DNA from: Gordonia namibiensis NBRC 108229
GTDB taxonomy: Bacteria > Actinomycetota > Actinomycetes > Mycobacteriales > Mycobacteriaceae
DNA length: 64,000 nucleotides
NCBI RefSeq assembly: GCF_000298235.1
Contig: NZ_BAHE01000010.1
Coordinates: 248,001 to 312,000, forward strand
Direction: 5' to 3'
The notes under the pieces are model-generated. The model saw only the letters and a list, made by a program, of their open reading frames with translations, made no database searches and had not been told where the DNA came from. The position numbers were made by a program, and so were the translations under genes. Below are positions 47,009 through 55,552 of this stretch, in pieces (the first letter of the stretch is position 1; every line of letters starts with the position of its first letter).

Positions 47009-47966
47009 GCTGCCCGAACAGGGCGGGAATCGCACCGACCAGCTGCGAGAGCAGGCCGGTCAGCATGTCGGAAGCCGGCACGTCGGGAGTCGACGGCGTG
47101 GCACCCGGAGTTGTCTGAGGGGTTGCTCCGGGCGCCTCGCCGGTCGGCGCACCCTTGTTGACGCCGATCGTGATCTTCGGGCTCTTCGCCGGGTCGAGCC
47201 AGACGAGGATCTTCTTCATCAGTTCACGCTCGATGGCGACGCACCCCAGCGTGGGTTGGTCGTTGGTCACGTGCAGGAACATCGCCGTCGCCTTGCCGGG
47301 CGTGCGCTCCGGATTGTGCGCGATGTTGACGGCGTAGTCGTAGACCGGACCCGAGTTGTACAGGTTCTCGCTGTCACCACCGGGACTCTGGGGCTGACGT
47401 ACGTGGGTGTTGTAGGTCGGCGACTTGGGATCGGAATCCCACCAGTCCTGGGTGTCGACCTTGAGGTAGGGCATCTTGGTGCCCGGGTTCTCCTGGCGAC
47501 CGAAGGCCTGGTCGAGCGGGAACGTCCCCTCCGGGGTGCGCGGTACGTTGTCCTGCGGTTCGCCCATCCCCAGGGAGCCGAGGTAGGCCTTCGTCGGACC
47601 TAGGCCGGGGACCGGCTTCCAACTGCCGTCGGTTCCCTTCTCGAAGGCGGTGAGTGTGGCGGTCGTGTCCGATGCCTTGGGTGCGGTCACAACGATCATC
47701 TGACTGGTCGGACCCCCGGAACCGTCGAGGCCGCCGGGGGCCTCATCGGAGCCGCTGCCGCCGGACAGCTGGTTGAGCACCTCGTCGAGCAGCGGGATGC
47801 CGAGGCCCTCCCCCATTCCCGGCAGCGACGGGCTGCCCGGCGTGGTCGGCGTCGTCGGCGTGATAGGTGTCGTCGTTTCCGGATCGGCGAGAGCCTGACC
47901 CGCACCACCGGCACATGCGGCCAACACCGCAATCACCAATAGTCCCAGCAGTCTCATTCGCCTCAT
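46995..47966 (-). CDS. L,D-transpeptidase-like (YkuD) exported protein
   Basis: A YkuD-domain protein that would make 3-3 peptidoglycan crosslinks or edit the wall. The catalytic segment is FLHVTNDQPTLGCVAIEREL, with the expected His and Cys. The N-terminal signal sequence (MRLLGLLVIAVLAACAGGAG) ends in a possible lipobox LAAC, although a signal-peptidase I site after GQALA is an alternative. A Thr/Pro-rich linker follows (TPITPTTPTTPGSPS), and the C-terminus is Pro/Thr-rich. ATG 47966 starts the signal peptide; an in-frame GTG at 47984 is also possible. It differs from the mycobacterial LdtMt2 layout, having no obvious Ig-like domains. Confidence 0.85.
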   Translation of the reverse strand: MRRMRLLGLLVIAVLAACAGGAGQALADPETTTPITPTTPTTPGSPSLPGMGEGLGIPLLDEVLNQLSGGSGSDEAPGGLDGSGGPTSQMIVVTAPKASDTTATLTAFEKGTDGSWKPVPGLGPTKAYLGSLGMGEPQDNVPRTPEGTFPLDQAFGRQENPGTKMPYLKVDTQDWWDSDPKSPTYNTHVRQPQSPGGDSENLYNSGPVYDYAVNIAHNPERTPGKATAMFLHVTNDQPTLGCVAIERELMKKILVWLDPAKSPKITIGVNKGAPTGEAPGATPQTTPGATPSTPDVPASDMLTGLLSQLVGAIPALFGQLTGR

Positions 47967-48000
47967 CAGTAACTTCAGCACCACAACAGTGTGACAGCGC

Positions 48001-48313
48001 GCAAGACCCCGTGAGTCACGTGATGGTCACGGTGCAGTGAGGATCGGATCAAGCCCTCCGGTGGACCCGACCGGCCCTCGATCGTCCGAGCAACCGTCGA
48101 CTGTCGGGTCGGCGGTCGATTGTCGATGGAAAATCGGAAATGATCCATTATTCGACGCGCAGGGCAAAGCGTCGGAAAGAAGTCCTCGCGTCGAAGCCAC
48201 GCATAATTCACCGACTATTTCTTTGCGAGAACTAAACATAATCGTTAGCGTCGGCAACGGCGTTGATCGCACAGCGACCCCGCCGGACGGAAAATCACCG
48301 ACAAAGGAGAGAA
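48001..48313. promoter_or_regulatory. AT-richer intergenic region before the 28-residue peptide gene
   Basis: This 313-base stretch is visibly AT-richer than the surrounding DNA, especially at 48200-48260. Two CATAAT hexamers, at 48202-48207 and 48237-48242, are plausible -10 elements exactly 35 bases apart. No long ORF is present. It probably carries a strong promoter for the small gene at 48314. Confidence 0.4.
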
Positions 48314-48400
48314 ATGGGTTCCCTGGAGAACATCGAAGCCCTCACCGCATTCGTCGAACTCCTCAACGCACTCAGCGACCTCGGCGGCAGCGCGGCCTGA
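48314..48400 (+). CDS. 28-residue peptide gene with strong RBS
   Basis: ATG 48314 is preceded by AAAGGAGAG at an ideal distance. The 28-residue product begins MGSLENIEALTAFVELLNAL and ends DLGGSAA: acidic and amphipathic, with no signal peptide and no basic residues. It is flanked by an AT-rich promoter-like region and a perfect 14-bp terminator hairpin, so is probably a discrete, highly expressed unit. The profile loosely recalls signal-less helical wall-channel peptides of corynebacteria (PorA/PorH), but without demonstrated homology. Function unknown. Confidence 0.65.
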   Translation: MGSLENIEALTAFVELLNALSDLGGSAA

Positions 48401-48475
48401 CCCCTCCCCCGAGTCCGGCCCACCATCACGGGAATCGTTGCGTCAGAGGCGATCTCGACAGTGGGCCCCAGTGAC

Positions 48476-48523
48476 GGAAGGCCGCGACGGTTCGCTCCCC
48501 TCAGCGGATCGTCGCGGCCTTCC
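48476..48523 (+). terminator. Perfect 14-bp terminator hairpin
   Basis: GGAAGGCCGCGACG at 48476-48489 pairs perfectly with CGTCGCGGCCTTCC at 48510-48523 across a 20-base loop and is followed by TCTGT. It closes the small-peptide transcript from the left and may also stop phoH readthrough from the right. Confidence 0.8.
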
Positions 48524-48529
48524 TCTGTA

Positions 48530-48702
48530 AGCACCCCGCTCGCTACGCTCCCGGCGCGGTCACACCCCGCCCGCTCGCTACGCTCCCGGCGCGGTCACAC
48601 CCCGCCCGCTCGCTACGCTCCCGGCGCGGTCACACCCCGCCCGCTCGCTACGCTCCCGGCGCGGTCACACCCCGCCCGCTCGCTACGCTCCCGGCGCGGA
48701 GG
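48530..48702. repeat. Five-copy 35-bp tandem repeat
   Basis: The core cgctacgctcccggcgcgg recurs at 48541, 48576, 48611, 48646 and 48681, exactly 35 bases apart, with the intervening bases also conserved. There are no variable spacers, so this is a true tandem repeat. The rightmost copy overlaps the 3' end and stop codon (48683) of phoH. It probably arose by slippage from the gene's 3' end. Confidence 0.9.
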
Positions 48703-49990
48703 GCCCGAACTCCTCCAACATCTCCGTCACCAACGCCGCGATCGGCGACCGCTCACTGCGGGTGAGCGTGATGTGCGCGAAGAGCGGATGCCCCTTCAGC
48801 TTCTCGATGACCGCGGCGACACCGTCGTGCCGGCCGACGCGGAGGTTGTCGCGCTGTGCGACGTCGTGGGTGAGCACCACACGAGATCCCGAACCGAGGC
48901 GCGACAGCACCGTCAGCAGGACGTTGCGTTCCAGCGACTGCGCCTCGTCGACGATCACGAACGAATCGTGCAGGGAACGACCGCGGATGTGCGTCAGCGG
49001 CAGCACCTCGAGCATCCCGCGGCTCAGCACCTCCTCGATGACCTCCGGCGAGGCGAGCCCCTCGAGGGTGTCGAACACCGCCTGCGCCCACGGACCCATC
49101 TTCTCGGCCTCGCCCCCGGGGAGGTAGCCGAGCTGCTGACCGCCGACCGCGTACAGCGGCCGGAACACGACGACCTTGCGCTGGGTCCGCCGCTCGAGAA
49201 CCGCCTCGAGACCCGCACACAGGGCCAGAGCCGACTTTCCGGTGCCCGCCTTGCCGCCCAACGAGACGATGCCGACGCTGTCGTCGAGCAGCAGGTCGAG
49301 AGCGACCCGCTGTTCCGCGGAACGCCCGTGCAGGCCGAAGGCCTCACGGTCTCCCCGCACCAGCTGCACGCGCTTCTCCGCGTTGACGCGACCGAGGGCG
49401 CTCGACGACGGACTGAGCAGGCGGATGCCGGTGTGACAGGGCAGCTCCCTGGCCTCGTCCAGGTCGATGACCCCGTCGGCGAACAGAGCGTCGATCATCG
49501 ACGTCTCGACGTCGAGCTCGGTCATCCCCGACCACCCGGACACCACCACGTCCTGCGCGTGGTACTCGTCGGCGGCCAGACCGACCGCGCCGGCCTTCAC
49601 ACGCAGCGGGGTGTCCTTGGACACCAAGGTCACGTCCTTGCCCTCGGCACGCAGGTTCAGCGCACAGGCCAGAATCCGGGAATCGTTGCTGTCGGTGCGG
49701 AAACCGGCCGGCAGGACGGACGGATCGGTGTGGTTGAGCTCCACCTGGAGGGTGCCGCCCTCCTCACCGATCTCGATCGGCAGGTCGAGCCGACCGTGCG
49801 CGAGTCGCAGGTCGTCGAGCATGCGCAACGCCTCACGCGCGAACCAGCCGAGCTCGTGGTGGTGACGTTTGCCCTCGAGTTCACTGATCACCACCAGTGG
49901 CAACACCACTGAGTGCTCCGCGAAGCGCATGACCGCCCAGGGGTCGGACAGCAGCACTGAAGTGTCGAGGACGTAGGTGCGTGTGGTCAC
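48683..49990 (-). CDS. phoH2: PIN-PhoH fusion ATPase/RNase
   Basis: A 435-residue protein with an N-terminal PIN RNase domain ([20 protein letters not shown], Asp9; [17 protein letters not shown]) fused to a PhoH-type RNA helicase/ATPase domain (Walker [17 protein letters not shown] near 246; Walker [17 protein letters not shown]). PhoH2 proteins of mycobacteria (Rv1095) unwind and cleave RNA. The last codons lie in the 35-bp tandem repeat. A hairpin-rich leader precedes the start. Confidence 0.93.
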   Translation of the reverse strand: MTTRTYVLDTSVLLSDPWAVMRFAEHSVVLPLVVISELEGKRHHHELGWFAREALRMLDDLRLAHGRLDLPIEIGEEGGTLQVELNHTDPSVLPAGFRTDSNDSRILACALNLRAEGKDVTLVSKDTPLRVKAGAVGLAADEYHAQDVVVSGWSGMTELDVETSMIDALFADGVIDLDEARELPCHTGIRLLSPSSSALGRVNAEKRVQLVRGDREAFGLHGRSAEQRVALDLLLDDSVGIVSLGGKAGTGKSALALCAGLEAVLERRTQRKVVVFRPLYAVGGQQLGYLPGGEAEKMGPWAQAVFDTLEGLASPEVIEEVLSRGMLEVLPLTHIRGRSLHDSFVIVDEAQSLERNVLLTVLSRLGSGSRVVLTHDVAQRDNLRVGRHDGVAAVIEKLKGHPLFAHITLTRSERSPIAALVTEMLEEFGPSAPGA

Positions 49991-50062
49991 GTCGGGCTCC
50001 TACGTTCATGCGGCGCCCGCACAAACCAGTTCTCAGGTGACCGGCCGGTCGAAGTCCGTTGC

Positions 50063-50105
50063 CCTCGGCGTCAGCCGAGGTGGACGAGGACCGGGGCCGG
50101 TCCTC
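50063..50105 (-). ncRNA. Paired hairpins in the phoH2 leader
   Basis: CCTCGGC-GTCA-GCCGAGG (50063-50080) and GAGGACCGG-GG-CCGGTCCTC (50086-50105) are perfect adjacent inverted repeats about 75 bases before the phoH2 start. In the leader RNA they would form back-to-back stems, either a regulatory or stabilising element. The second has only two bases between its arms, so on DNA it could also be an operator. Confidence 0.35.
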
Positions 50106-50270
50106 TCGCGCTGCTGGTGCAATACACGAATCGAACCTCCCGGACGAACCGCTTCCCCGCGATCCGTACCGTCAACGTACGCGCAGACTCCGCGGGCGGC
50201 GCGCCGGAATCAGGTGTGTCGGCGTGAATTTCGCGTTAATCGCAGTATCGTCTGACCCAGGGACGCAAAC

Positions 50271-50305
50271 GGCGCCACCAGGACATTCGTCGTCCTGATG
50301 GCGCC
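50271..50305 (-). terminator. Terminator after the desA2-like gene
   Basis: GGCGCCACCAGGAC (50271-50284) and GTCCTGATGGCGCC (50292-50305) pair with one mismatch around a seven-base loop. Located 30 bases after the stop of the 50335 gene. Confidence 0.75.
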
Positions 50306-50334
50306 GTGCGCGCGTCTTGCGTCGTGCCGGTGTT

Positions 50335-51207
50335 CTACCCGCGGGCGCGGGAGAGGATGCGCTGACGTGCCGCCTCGGCCTCTTCGCCCAGACCCTCGAT
50401 GGAGTCGAGCTTGACCGCGTCGGCGAGGGTCGCGGCGATCTCGCGCCAGGTGTCGGAGTTCTCGTAGTTCTCCAGGAGAGCCCGTTCGGCATCGAAGTCG
50501 TCGATGTCGTGGCCGATGGCCTCGGCCCGACCCAGCGCCAGGGCCGCGTCGATCGCGATGACCGTGGCGTCCTGGTCGGCGATGATGCCGGCGTTGAGGA
50601 ACGCACCGAAGGTGTTGGCCTGCTGCTGGTCGTCGGCGGCGATCTTGGTGAGGATCTGCTCCAGGACGTCGTCGGCGGCGATTGCACTGAGTCGCTTGAT
50701 GAAGCTGACGCACTGGTTCTCGTGGACGGCCATCAGCGCGAGAACGTCGAGCGGTCCGAGCTGGTCGACCTGCTCGGGGGTCTGCCGGTAGCCCTTGGTG
50801 ACGTGGACGAGTCGACGGTTCTCGGCGTCCACCGGATCGATGGCGCGACGCACGACGAGGTAGTCGCGCAGGACGATCGAGTGCCGGTTGTCCTCCGCGG
50901 TCCACACACCGATGAGCTGACGCCACTCGGAGAAGGCCGGGAAGTGCTTCGCGAGCACACGGTGGTACGACGGCAGGTTGTCCTTGGTGAGGAGCAGCGC
51001 CAACAGTCCGGCGCGCGCCTCCTCGGACAGCGTCGCCTGCGACGGATCGAAGTCGGCGCCGCCGAGGAAGGCGAAGTTGCGTCCCTCGTCCCACGGCACC
51101 CAGTCGTGCGGGTTCCACGGAGTGGCGGCCGACTGGTGGTCTTCCGCGATCTCGGGAAGAGCCTTCTCGAGCGCGATGATCAGGTCGTCTTCAGTGAGTG
51201 CGTTCAT
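50335..51207 (-). CDS. desA2: DesA2-like acyl-ACP desaturase homologue, altered diiron ligands
   Basis: A 290-residue ferritin-like protein of the soluble acyl-ACP desaturase family, positioned between glyA and phoH2 as Rv1094 is. Aligning to plant enzymes by motif, the ligands read Asp76 (KDNLPSY), Asp106 and His109 (AEDNRHS), Glu163 (VHENQ), Asp193 and Gln196 (IAADDQQQA). Three Glu ligands are Asp and one His is Gln. Canonical desaturation is therefore uncertain. The protein may act in mycolic acid biosynthesis, as proposed for mycobacterial DesA proteins. The start ATG 51207 gives full helical coverage. Confidence 0.8.
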   Translation of the reverse strand: MNALTEDDLIIALEKALPEIAEDHQSAATPWNPHDWVPWDEGRNFAFLGGADFDPSQATLSEEARAGLLALLLTKDNLPSYHRVLAKHFPAFSEWRQLIGVWTAEDNRHSIVLRDYLVVRRAIDPVDAENRRLVHVTKGYRQTPEQVDQLGPLDVLALMAVHENQCVSFIKRLSAIAADDVLEQILTKIAADDQQQANTFGAFLNAGIIADQDATVIAIDAALALGRAEAIGHDIDDFDAERALLENYENSDTWREIAATLADAVKLDSIEGLGEEAEAARQRILSRARG

Positions 51208-51274
51208 CGCTGCAAGGATACGGACGCCGCTCGGCGCGGGGCAATTCAGGTCACATCCGAGCGGCCGGCCACGG

Positions 51275-52582
51275 CTAGATGCGGCTCATCAGTCCCCACT
51301 CCTCGAGTCCCTCGTAGAGCGGGAAGTCGAGGGCGAGCTTGGACACCCGGCCGCGCAGGGCCGAGACGTCGGCCGACGAGCCCGCGGCGAGTGCCGTCGC
51401 GATGATGTCGGCGACCTCGGTGAACTCTTCGTCGCCGAAGCCACGGGTGGCCAGTGCCGGGGTACCGATGCGCAGACCCGAGGTGACCATCGGCGGGCGC
51501 GGGTCGAACGGCACCGCGTTGCGGTTGACCGTGATCCCGACCTGATGGAGCAGATCCTCGGCCTGCTGGCCGTCGAGGTCACTGTTGCGCAGGTCGACGA
51601 GCACGAGGTGGACGTCGGTGCCGCCGGTCAGGACCGAGACGCCGGCCTTGGCGACATCCTCACCGTTGAGGCGTTCGGCGAGGATGCTCGCACCCGACAA
51701 GGTGCGGCGCTGACGCTCGGCGAACTCCTCGGTGCCGGCGATCTTCAGTGCGACGGCCTTGCCGGCGATCGCGTGCATGAGCGGTCCGCCCTGCTGGCCG
51801 GGGAACACGGCCGAGTTGAGCTTCTTGGCCCACTCCTGCTTGGCCAGGATGATGCCGGAGCGGGGTCCGCCGAGGGTCTTGTGCACTGTCGAGCTGACGA
51901 CATCGGCGTGCGGCACCGGCGACGGGTGCAGGCCGGCGGCGACGAGTCCGGCGAAGTGCGCCATGTCGACCCACAGGTGGGCGCCCACCTCGTCGGCGAT
52001 GGAGCGGAACGCCTCGAAGTCGAGCGTGCGCGGATAAGCAGACCAGCCGGCGACGATGACCTTGGGCTTCACGTCGAGGGCGATCTTGCGCACCTCGTCC
52101 ATGTCGATCCGGAAGTCTTCCTTGCTCACGCCGTAGAAGGCGTTCTCGTAGAGCTTGCCGGAGAAGTTGAGACGCATGCCGTGCGTGAGGTGGCCGCCGT
52201 GGGCGAGGTCGAGACCGAGCATGGTCTCCCCCGGCTCCATCAGGGCCTGCAGCACGGCCGCGTTGGCCTGCGCGCCCGAATGGGGCTGGACGTTGGCGAA
52301 GTCGGCGCCGAACAGCTCCTTGGCGCGGTTGCGGGCGATGTCCTCGACCACGTCGACGTATTCGCAGCCGCCGTAGTAACGGCGTCCCGGGTAACCCTCG
52401 GCGTACTTGTTGGTGAGCACGCTGCCCTGCGCCTGCAGCACCGCACGCGGCACGAAGTTCTCCGAGGCGATCATCTCGAGAGTGTCCCGCTGACGGCTGA
52501 GTTCGCCGTTCATGGCGGCGGCGACGTCGGGGTCGAGCTCCGCCAGGGACATCGAGTTCACGGATGACGAGTTCGCGGTCAT
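51275..52582 (-). CDS. glyA: Serine hydroxymethyltransferase
   Basis: PLP enzyme interconverting serine and glycine with one-carbon transfer to tetrahydrofolate; 435 residues. Motifs: [39 protein letters not shown], and the PLP-lysine site [18 protein letters not shown]. The start is ATG 52582; a Met at residue 11 ([14 protein letters not shown]) is a possible alternative. DUF885 ends 33 bases upstream, so the two may be cotranscribed. Confidence 0.96.
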   Translation of the reverse strand: MTANSSSVNSMSLAELDPDVAAAMNGELSRQRDTLEMIASENFVPRAVLQAQGSVLTNKYAEGYPGRRYYGGCEYVDVVEDIARNRAKELFGADFANVQPHSGAQANAAVLQALMEPGETMLGLDLAHGGHLTHGMRLNFSGKLYENAFYGVSKEDFRIDMDEVRKIALDVKPKVIVAGWSAYPRTLDFEAFRSIADEVGAHLWVDMAHFAGLVAAGLHPSPVPHADVVSSTVHKTLGGPRSGIILAKQEWAKKLNSAVFPGQQGGPLMHAIAGKAVALKIAGTEEFAERQRRTLSGASILAERLNGEDVAKAGVSVLTGGTDVHLVLVDLRNSDLDGQQAEDLLHQVGITVNRNAVPFDPRPPMVTSGLRIGTPALATRGFGDEEFTEVADIIATALAAGSSADVSALRGRVSKLALDFPLYEGLEEWGLMSRI

Positions 52583-52615
52583 GGCGACAAGTCTAGGGAC
52601 CTGCGCCGCGATCCC

Positions 52616-53836
52616 CTAACCCGCTACCAGCTCACGGCGCAGGCTCGCCGGGATGAGCGGTTCGTCGAGCAGCCGTCCGAAGGCCGCGGCGCGGTCGCCG
52701 GCGGCGTCGAGCCAGGTCTCGAGCAGTTGGTAACCCTCGACGTAGGTGCTGATGTAGGCCCGCCACAGCGGCGAGGTGAGGAAGCGCAGCATCTGCCGGG
52801 CCCGCTCGGGCGGTGCTAGCAACCAGGTCTGGAGGAAGTCGGCGACGGTGTCGGCGTCGGCGTGCTGGTCGTGCAGCATGAGGGCCGCATCCTGGCGGAC
52901 GGTCAGCAGTCCGGAGGTCGCGCGTCCGACGCGAATCGCCCGATCGGCGTCGAAGCGCAGGCCGAGGTCGGCGTAGATCTCCTGTGCCCAGGCGCCAAAC
53001 TCTTTGCCCATGATGGCGGTCAGGGCGTGGTCGGCGAGCCCCTCGGCCATCAGACACTGCGGGGTGTTGACGAGGAAGATCGACTGCTCGTGCTGGCCGG
53101 CGCCGACGAGCAGTTGTTCCTTGCGGCAGTGCTCGGTGTGGTGGCCGGGGTAGGCCTCGTGGGCGATCAGGTGCGGGAGCGAGGACATGTACTGCGTGAG
53201 GTCGGCGTTGATCGCGACCCGCGACCGGTAGTCGCCGAGGTAGTAGTTGAACCCCGACCACGGCTTGTCGGTGACGACCTCGAAGTCGACGATCTCGTTG
53301 TCGGGCAACGGGTACTGCGCGCGAACTCGTTCGCGCAGGGCGCCGCTGAACGCCCGGACGCATTCGTCGACCTTGTCGGCGGGGATCTCGTCGGCCCGAC
53401 GATGGGCGGCGTACGCGTCGCGGAGTTCGTCACCGGTGGCGTCGGCAAGGCCGAGCGCCTCGGCGAGTTCGGTGTGGGCCTGCCGGTAGCGGTCGGCGTC
53501 GGCGAGGGCGATGTCGACGTCGAAGTAGGCGCTGACCTCATCGGCGAAGGAGATCTCGTCGCCGGCGAACTTGCGGGCTGAGCACTCGAGCGCCCGCAGA
53601 TGGGAGCCGATGAACTCCGCGCGGTCGGCGGGCAGATCTCCGGGGAGTTCGGCGCGCAACGCTCGGGCCTGCGCGGCGAGCTGCGCCGGATCGGGCGCGG
53701 GCCCGTTCGCGATCTCGGCGCGCAGGGCCGGGTCGCCGGTGAACGCATCGACGAAGCCTTCTTCCAGCCGGTCGAACGCCAGCCCCAGCCGCAGGTAGTC
53801 GGTGACGAGGTCGGGGGTCGCGTGGTCGGCCGGCAT
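52616..53836 (-). CDS. DUF885 family metallohydrolase-like protein
   Basis: A 406-residue DUF885 protein. The HExxH-like zinc site appears in SLPHLIAHEAYPGHHTEHCR. MAEGLADHALTAIMGKEFGA and FLTSPLWRAYISTYVEGYQ are further family-like segments. The start ATG 53836 (MPADHATPDLVTDYLRLG) was chosen over an extension to 53944 with no family character. Members are presumed peptidases or carboxypeptidases; no substrate is known. It is divergent from coaA and upstream of glyA. Confidence 0.85.
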   Translation of the reverse strand: MPADHATPDLVTDYLRLGLAFDRLEEGFVDAFTGDPALRAEIANGPAPDPAQLAAQARALRAELPGDLPADRAEFIGSHLRALECSARKFAGDEISFADEVSAYFDVDIALADADRYRQAHTELAEALGLADATGDELRDAYAAHRRADEIPADKVDECVRAFSGALRERVRAQYPLPDNEIVDFEVVTDKPWSGFNYYLGDYRSRVAINADLTQYMSSLPHLIAHEAYPGHHTEHCRKEQLLVGAGQHEQSIFLVNTPQCLMAEGLADHALTAIMGKEFGAWAQEIYADLGLRFDADRAIRVGRATSGLLTVRQDAALMLHDQHADADTVADFLQTWLLAPPERARQMLRFLTSPLWRAYISTYVEGYQLLETWLDAAGDRAAAFGRLLDEPLIPASLRRELVAG

Positions 53837-53962
53837 ACCGGGCACGTTACCGCGAGCGGAGGCCCCGCGTGGACCCACCGCGTCGCGGCGAGCGATGGGC
53901 CCTAAGCTGTTACGCATGATGACCCGGGCAGCCGTGCTCACCACTACCCCGGAGCTGCGCTG

Positions 53963-54904
53963 ATGGCTCGCAATGCCAGTGATCGGGACCCCAGTCTGTA
54001 CCTGGAACTCGACCGCCGGCAGTGGCGCGAACTGCGTGAGTCCATGCCTCTCGTGCTGAACGAGTCCGAGCTCTCCGAGCTCGTGGGCCTCGGTGAGCAG
54101 ATCGACCTCGAGGAGGTCGCCGACGTCTATCTGCCTCTATCGCGTCTGATCCATCTGCAAGTCGCTGCGCGCCAACGACTGTTCGCGGCCACCTCGACCT
54201 TCCTCGGCGAGCGTCAGATCAATCGGCAGGTCCCGTTCGTCATCGGTATCGCAGGCAGTGTGGCCGTGGGCAAGTCGACGACGGCGCGCGTGCTCGCGGC
54301 GTTGCTCGCCCGGTGGGAGTCGCATCCGAAGGTCGACCTGATCACCACCGACGGCTTCCTGCTGCCGACGGCGGAGATGCAGCGTCGAGGAATCCTGCAC
54401 CGCAAGGGTTTCCCCGAATCGTATGACCGGCGCGCGCTGCTCCGCTTCGTGACCGAGGTGAAGTCGGGTGCGCGCGAGGTCGCGGCGCCGGTCTATTCAC
54501 ACCTCGCCTATGACATCGTGCCGAACGTCTATCACTATGTGCGGCAACCCGACATCCTCATCCTCGAGGGGTTGAACGTCCTGCAGACCGGTCCGACGCT
54601 GATGGTGTCGGATCTCTTCGACTTCTCGATCTACGTCGACGCCAAGATCGAGGACATCGAGGAGTGGTACATCTCGCGCTTCCTGCAGATGCGGACCACG
54701 TCGTTCGCCAACCCGGACTCGCACTTCCACGCGTACGCCTCGCTCACCGACGAGCAGGCCACGGCTGCGGCCCGGGACCTGTGGACGTCGATCAACCGGC
54801 CGAACCTCATCGAGAACATCCTGCCCACCCGCCCACGCGCCTCGCTGGTGCTCCGCAAGGACGTCGACCACGCCATCAACCGGGTCCGCCTGCGAAAGCT
54901 CTGA
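53963..54904 (+). CDS. coaA: Type I pantothenate kinase
   Basis: First step of CoA synthesis: phosphorylates pantothenate. The 313 residues show the P-loop [40 protein letters not shown] and [20 protein letters not shown], then [16 protein letters not shown] 53963. It corresponds to Rv1092c in the conserved block with glyA, desA2 and phoH2. Convergent with the TetR gene, three bases apart. Confidence 0.97.
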   Translation: MARNASDRDPSLYLELDRRQWRELRESMPLVLNESELSELVGLGEQIDLEEVADVYLPLSRLIHLQVAARQRLFAATSTFLGERQINRQVPFVIGIAGSVAVGKSTTARVLAALLARWESHPKVDLITTDGFLLPTAEMQRRGILHRKGFPESYDRRALLRFVTEVKSGAREVAAPVYSHLAYDIVPNVYHYVRQPDILILEGLNVLQTGPTLMVSDLFDFSIYVDAKIEDIEEWYISRFLQMRTTSFANPDSHFHAYASLTDEQATAAARDLWTSINRPNLIENILPTRPRASLVLRKDVDHAINRVRLRKL

Positions 54905-54907
54905 ACA

Positions 54908-55480
54908 TCACGCCGGCGTGAGCATCAGATCGACCAGTTCCGCGCTGTGGCGGCCGGCCGCCGCGCGATCCTCCTCGGAATAGGACAGGTGCAGCGCCCC
55001 GATCCCCATCGCGAAGATCCAGTTGGCCCGCACGGATGCGATTCTCGGGTCCAGCCCGTGGTCGAGGAGACACCGGCGCACCGCTTCTCGCGCACGACGA
55101 TCGGAGGTGCGGATACTCGCCTCGGCCTCCGGATCCGAGCGCGCCCATTCCCGCATCGCCCGTTCGATCATCCAGTGGCGCGGACTCGTGAGCTGAGCGA
55201 TCAGGCCCAGCAGACGATCGCGTGGGGGTAGGTCGGCCAGCGCCGCGAAGTTCTGGTGCTCCTCGTCGCTCCACTCGCCCCATCGTGCGACCAGCGCCGC
55301 GCGGTAGGCCGCGATGTCGGTGAAGTGCCAGTAGAAACTGCCTTTGGTGACCCCCATGCGCTTGCAGACGGTGTCGATCTTGATCTGCTTGAACCCCTCC
55401 TCGGCCAGGATCGCGTACCCGAGCTCGATCCAGTCGTCGGCCGACAGGTGGCCGCCACCTCGCTCTTGCGCTCGCCCCAT
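54908..55480 (-). CDS. TetR-family regulator
   Basis: A 190-residue regulator with an N-terminal HTH (FKQIKIDTVCKRMGVTKGSF, then YWHFTD) and a helical ligand/dimer domain. It is divergent from the flavin monooxygenase/ACAD-like gene, with a palindrome between them at 55523-55538. Probable local repressor responding to the substrate of the neighbouring enzyme. Confidence 0.88.
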   Translation of the reverse strand: MGRAQERGGGHLSADDWIELGYAILAEEGFKQIKIDTVCKRMGVTKGSFYWHFTDIAAYRAALVARWGEWSDEEHQNFAALADLPPRDRLLGLIAQLTSPRHWMIERAMREWARSDPEAEASIRTSDRRAREAVRRCLLDHGLDPRIASVRANWIFAMGIGALHLSYSEEDRAAAGRHSAELVDLMLTPA

Positions 55481-55522
55481 TCGCTCACCCTAACGGCGCT
55501 TTCCGGCCCGAACCGGGTATCC

Positions 55523-55538
55523 CATACTTTTTTGTATG
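55523..55538. promoter_or_regulatory. Palindromic operator between TetR and target gene
   Basis: CATAC-TTTTTT-GTATG is an inverted repeat 43 bases upstream of the TetR start and 15 bases upstream of the GTG at 55553. It is the best candidate operator for this TetR protein and would overlap the promoter of the 55553 gene. Confidence 0.55.
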
Positions 55539-55552
55539 TTACGTTCCGATCC

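Larger units (their letters stand above)
49991..50334. promoter_or_regulatory. phoH upstream region with leader hairpins
   Basis: This 344-base gap between desA2-like and phoH2, both leftward, contains the desA2 terminator (50271-50305) and two stable hairpins near phoH. No ORF of note is present. A phoH promoter probably lies between 50110 and 50260, but no clear hexamers were assigned. Confidence 0.4.

Noticed and set aside
48314-48400. Assignment as a PorA/PorH porin
   Set aside because: Only size and amphipathicity agree; no sequence similarity can be shown, so it is left as an unknown peptide.
48530-48702. Repeat array resembling CRISPR
   Set aside because: The 35-bp units abut with no unique spacers and no cas genes are nearby; it is a simple tandem repeat.
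50125-50145. T-loop-like GTTCGATTC on the minus strand suggesting a tRNA
   Set aside because: Flanking bases do not form a T stem and no acceptor or anticodon arm could be found.
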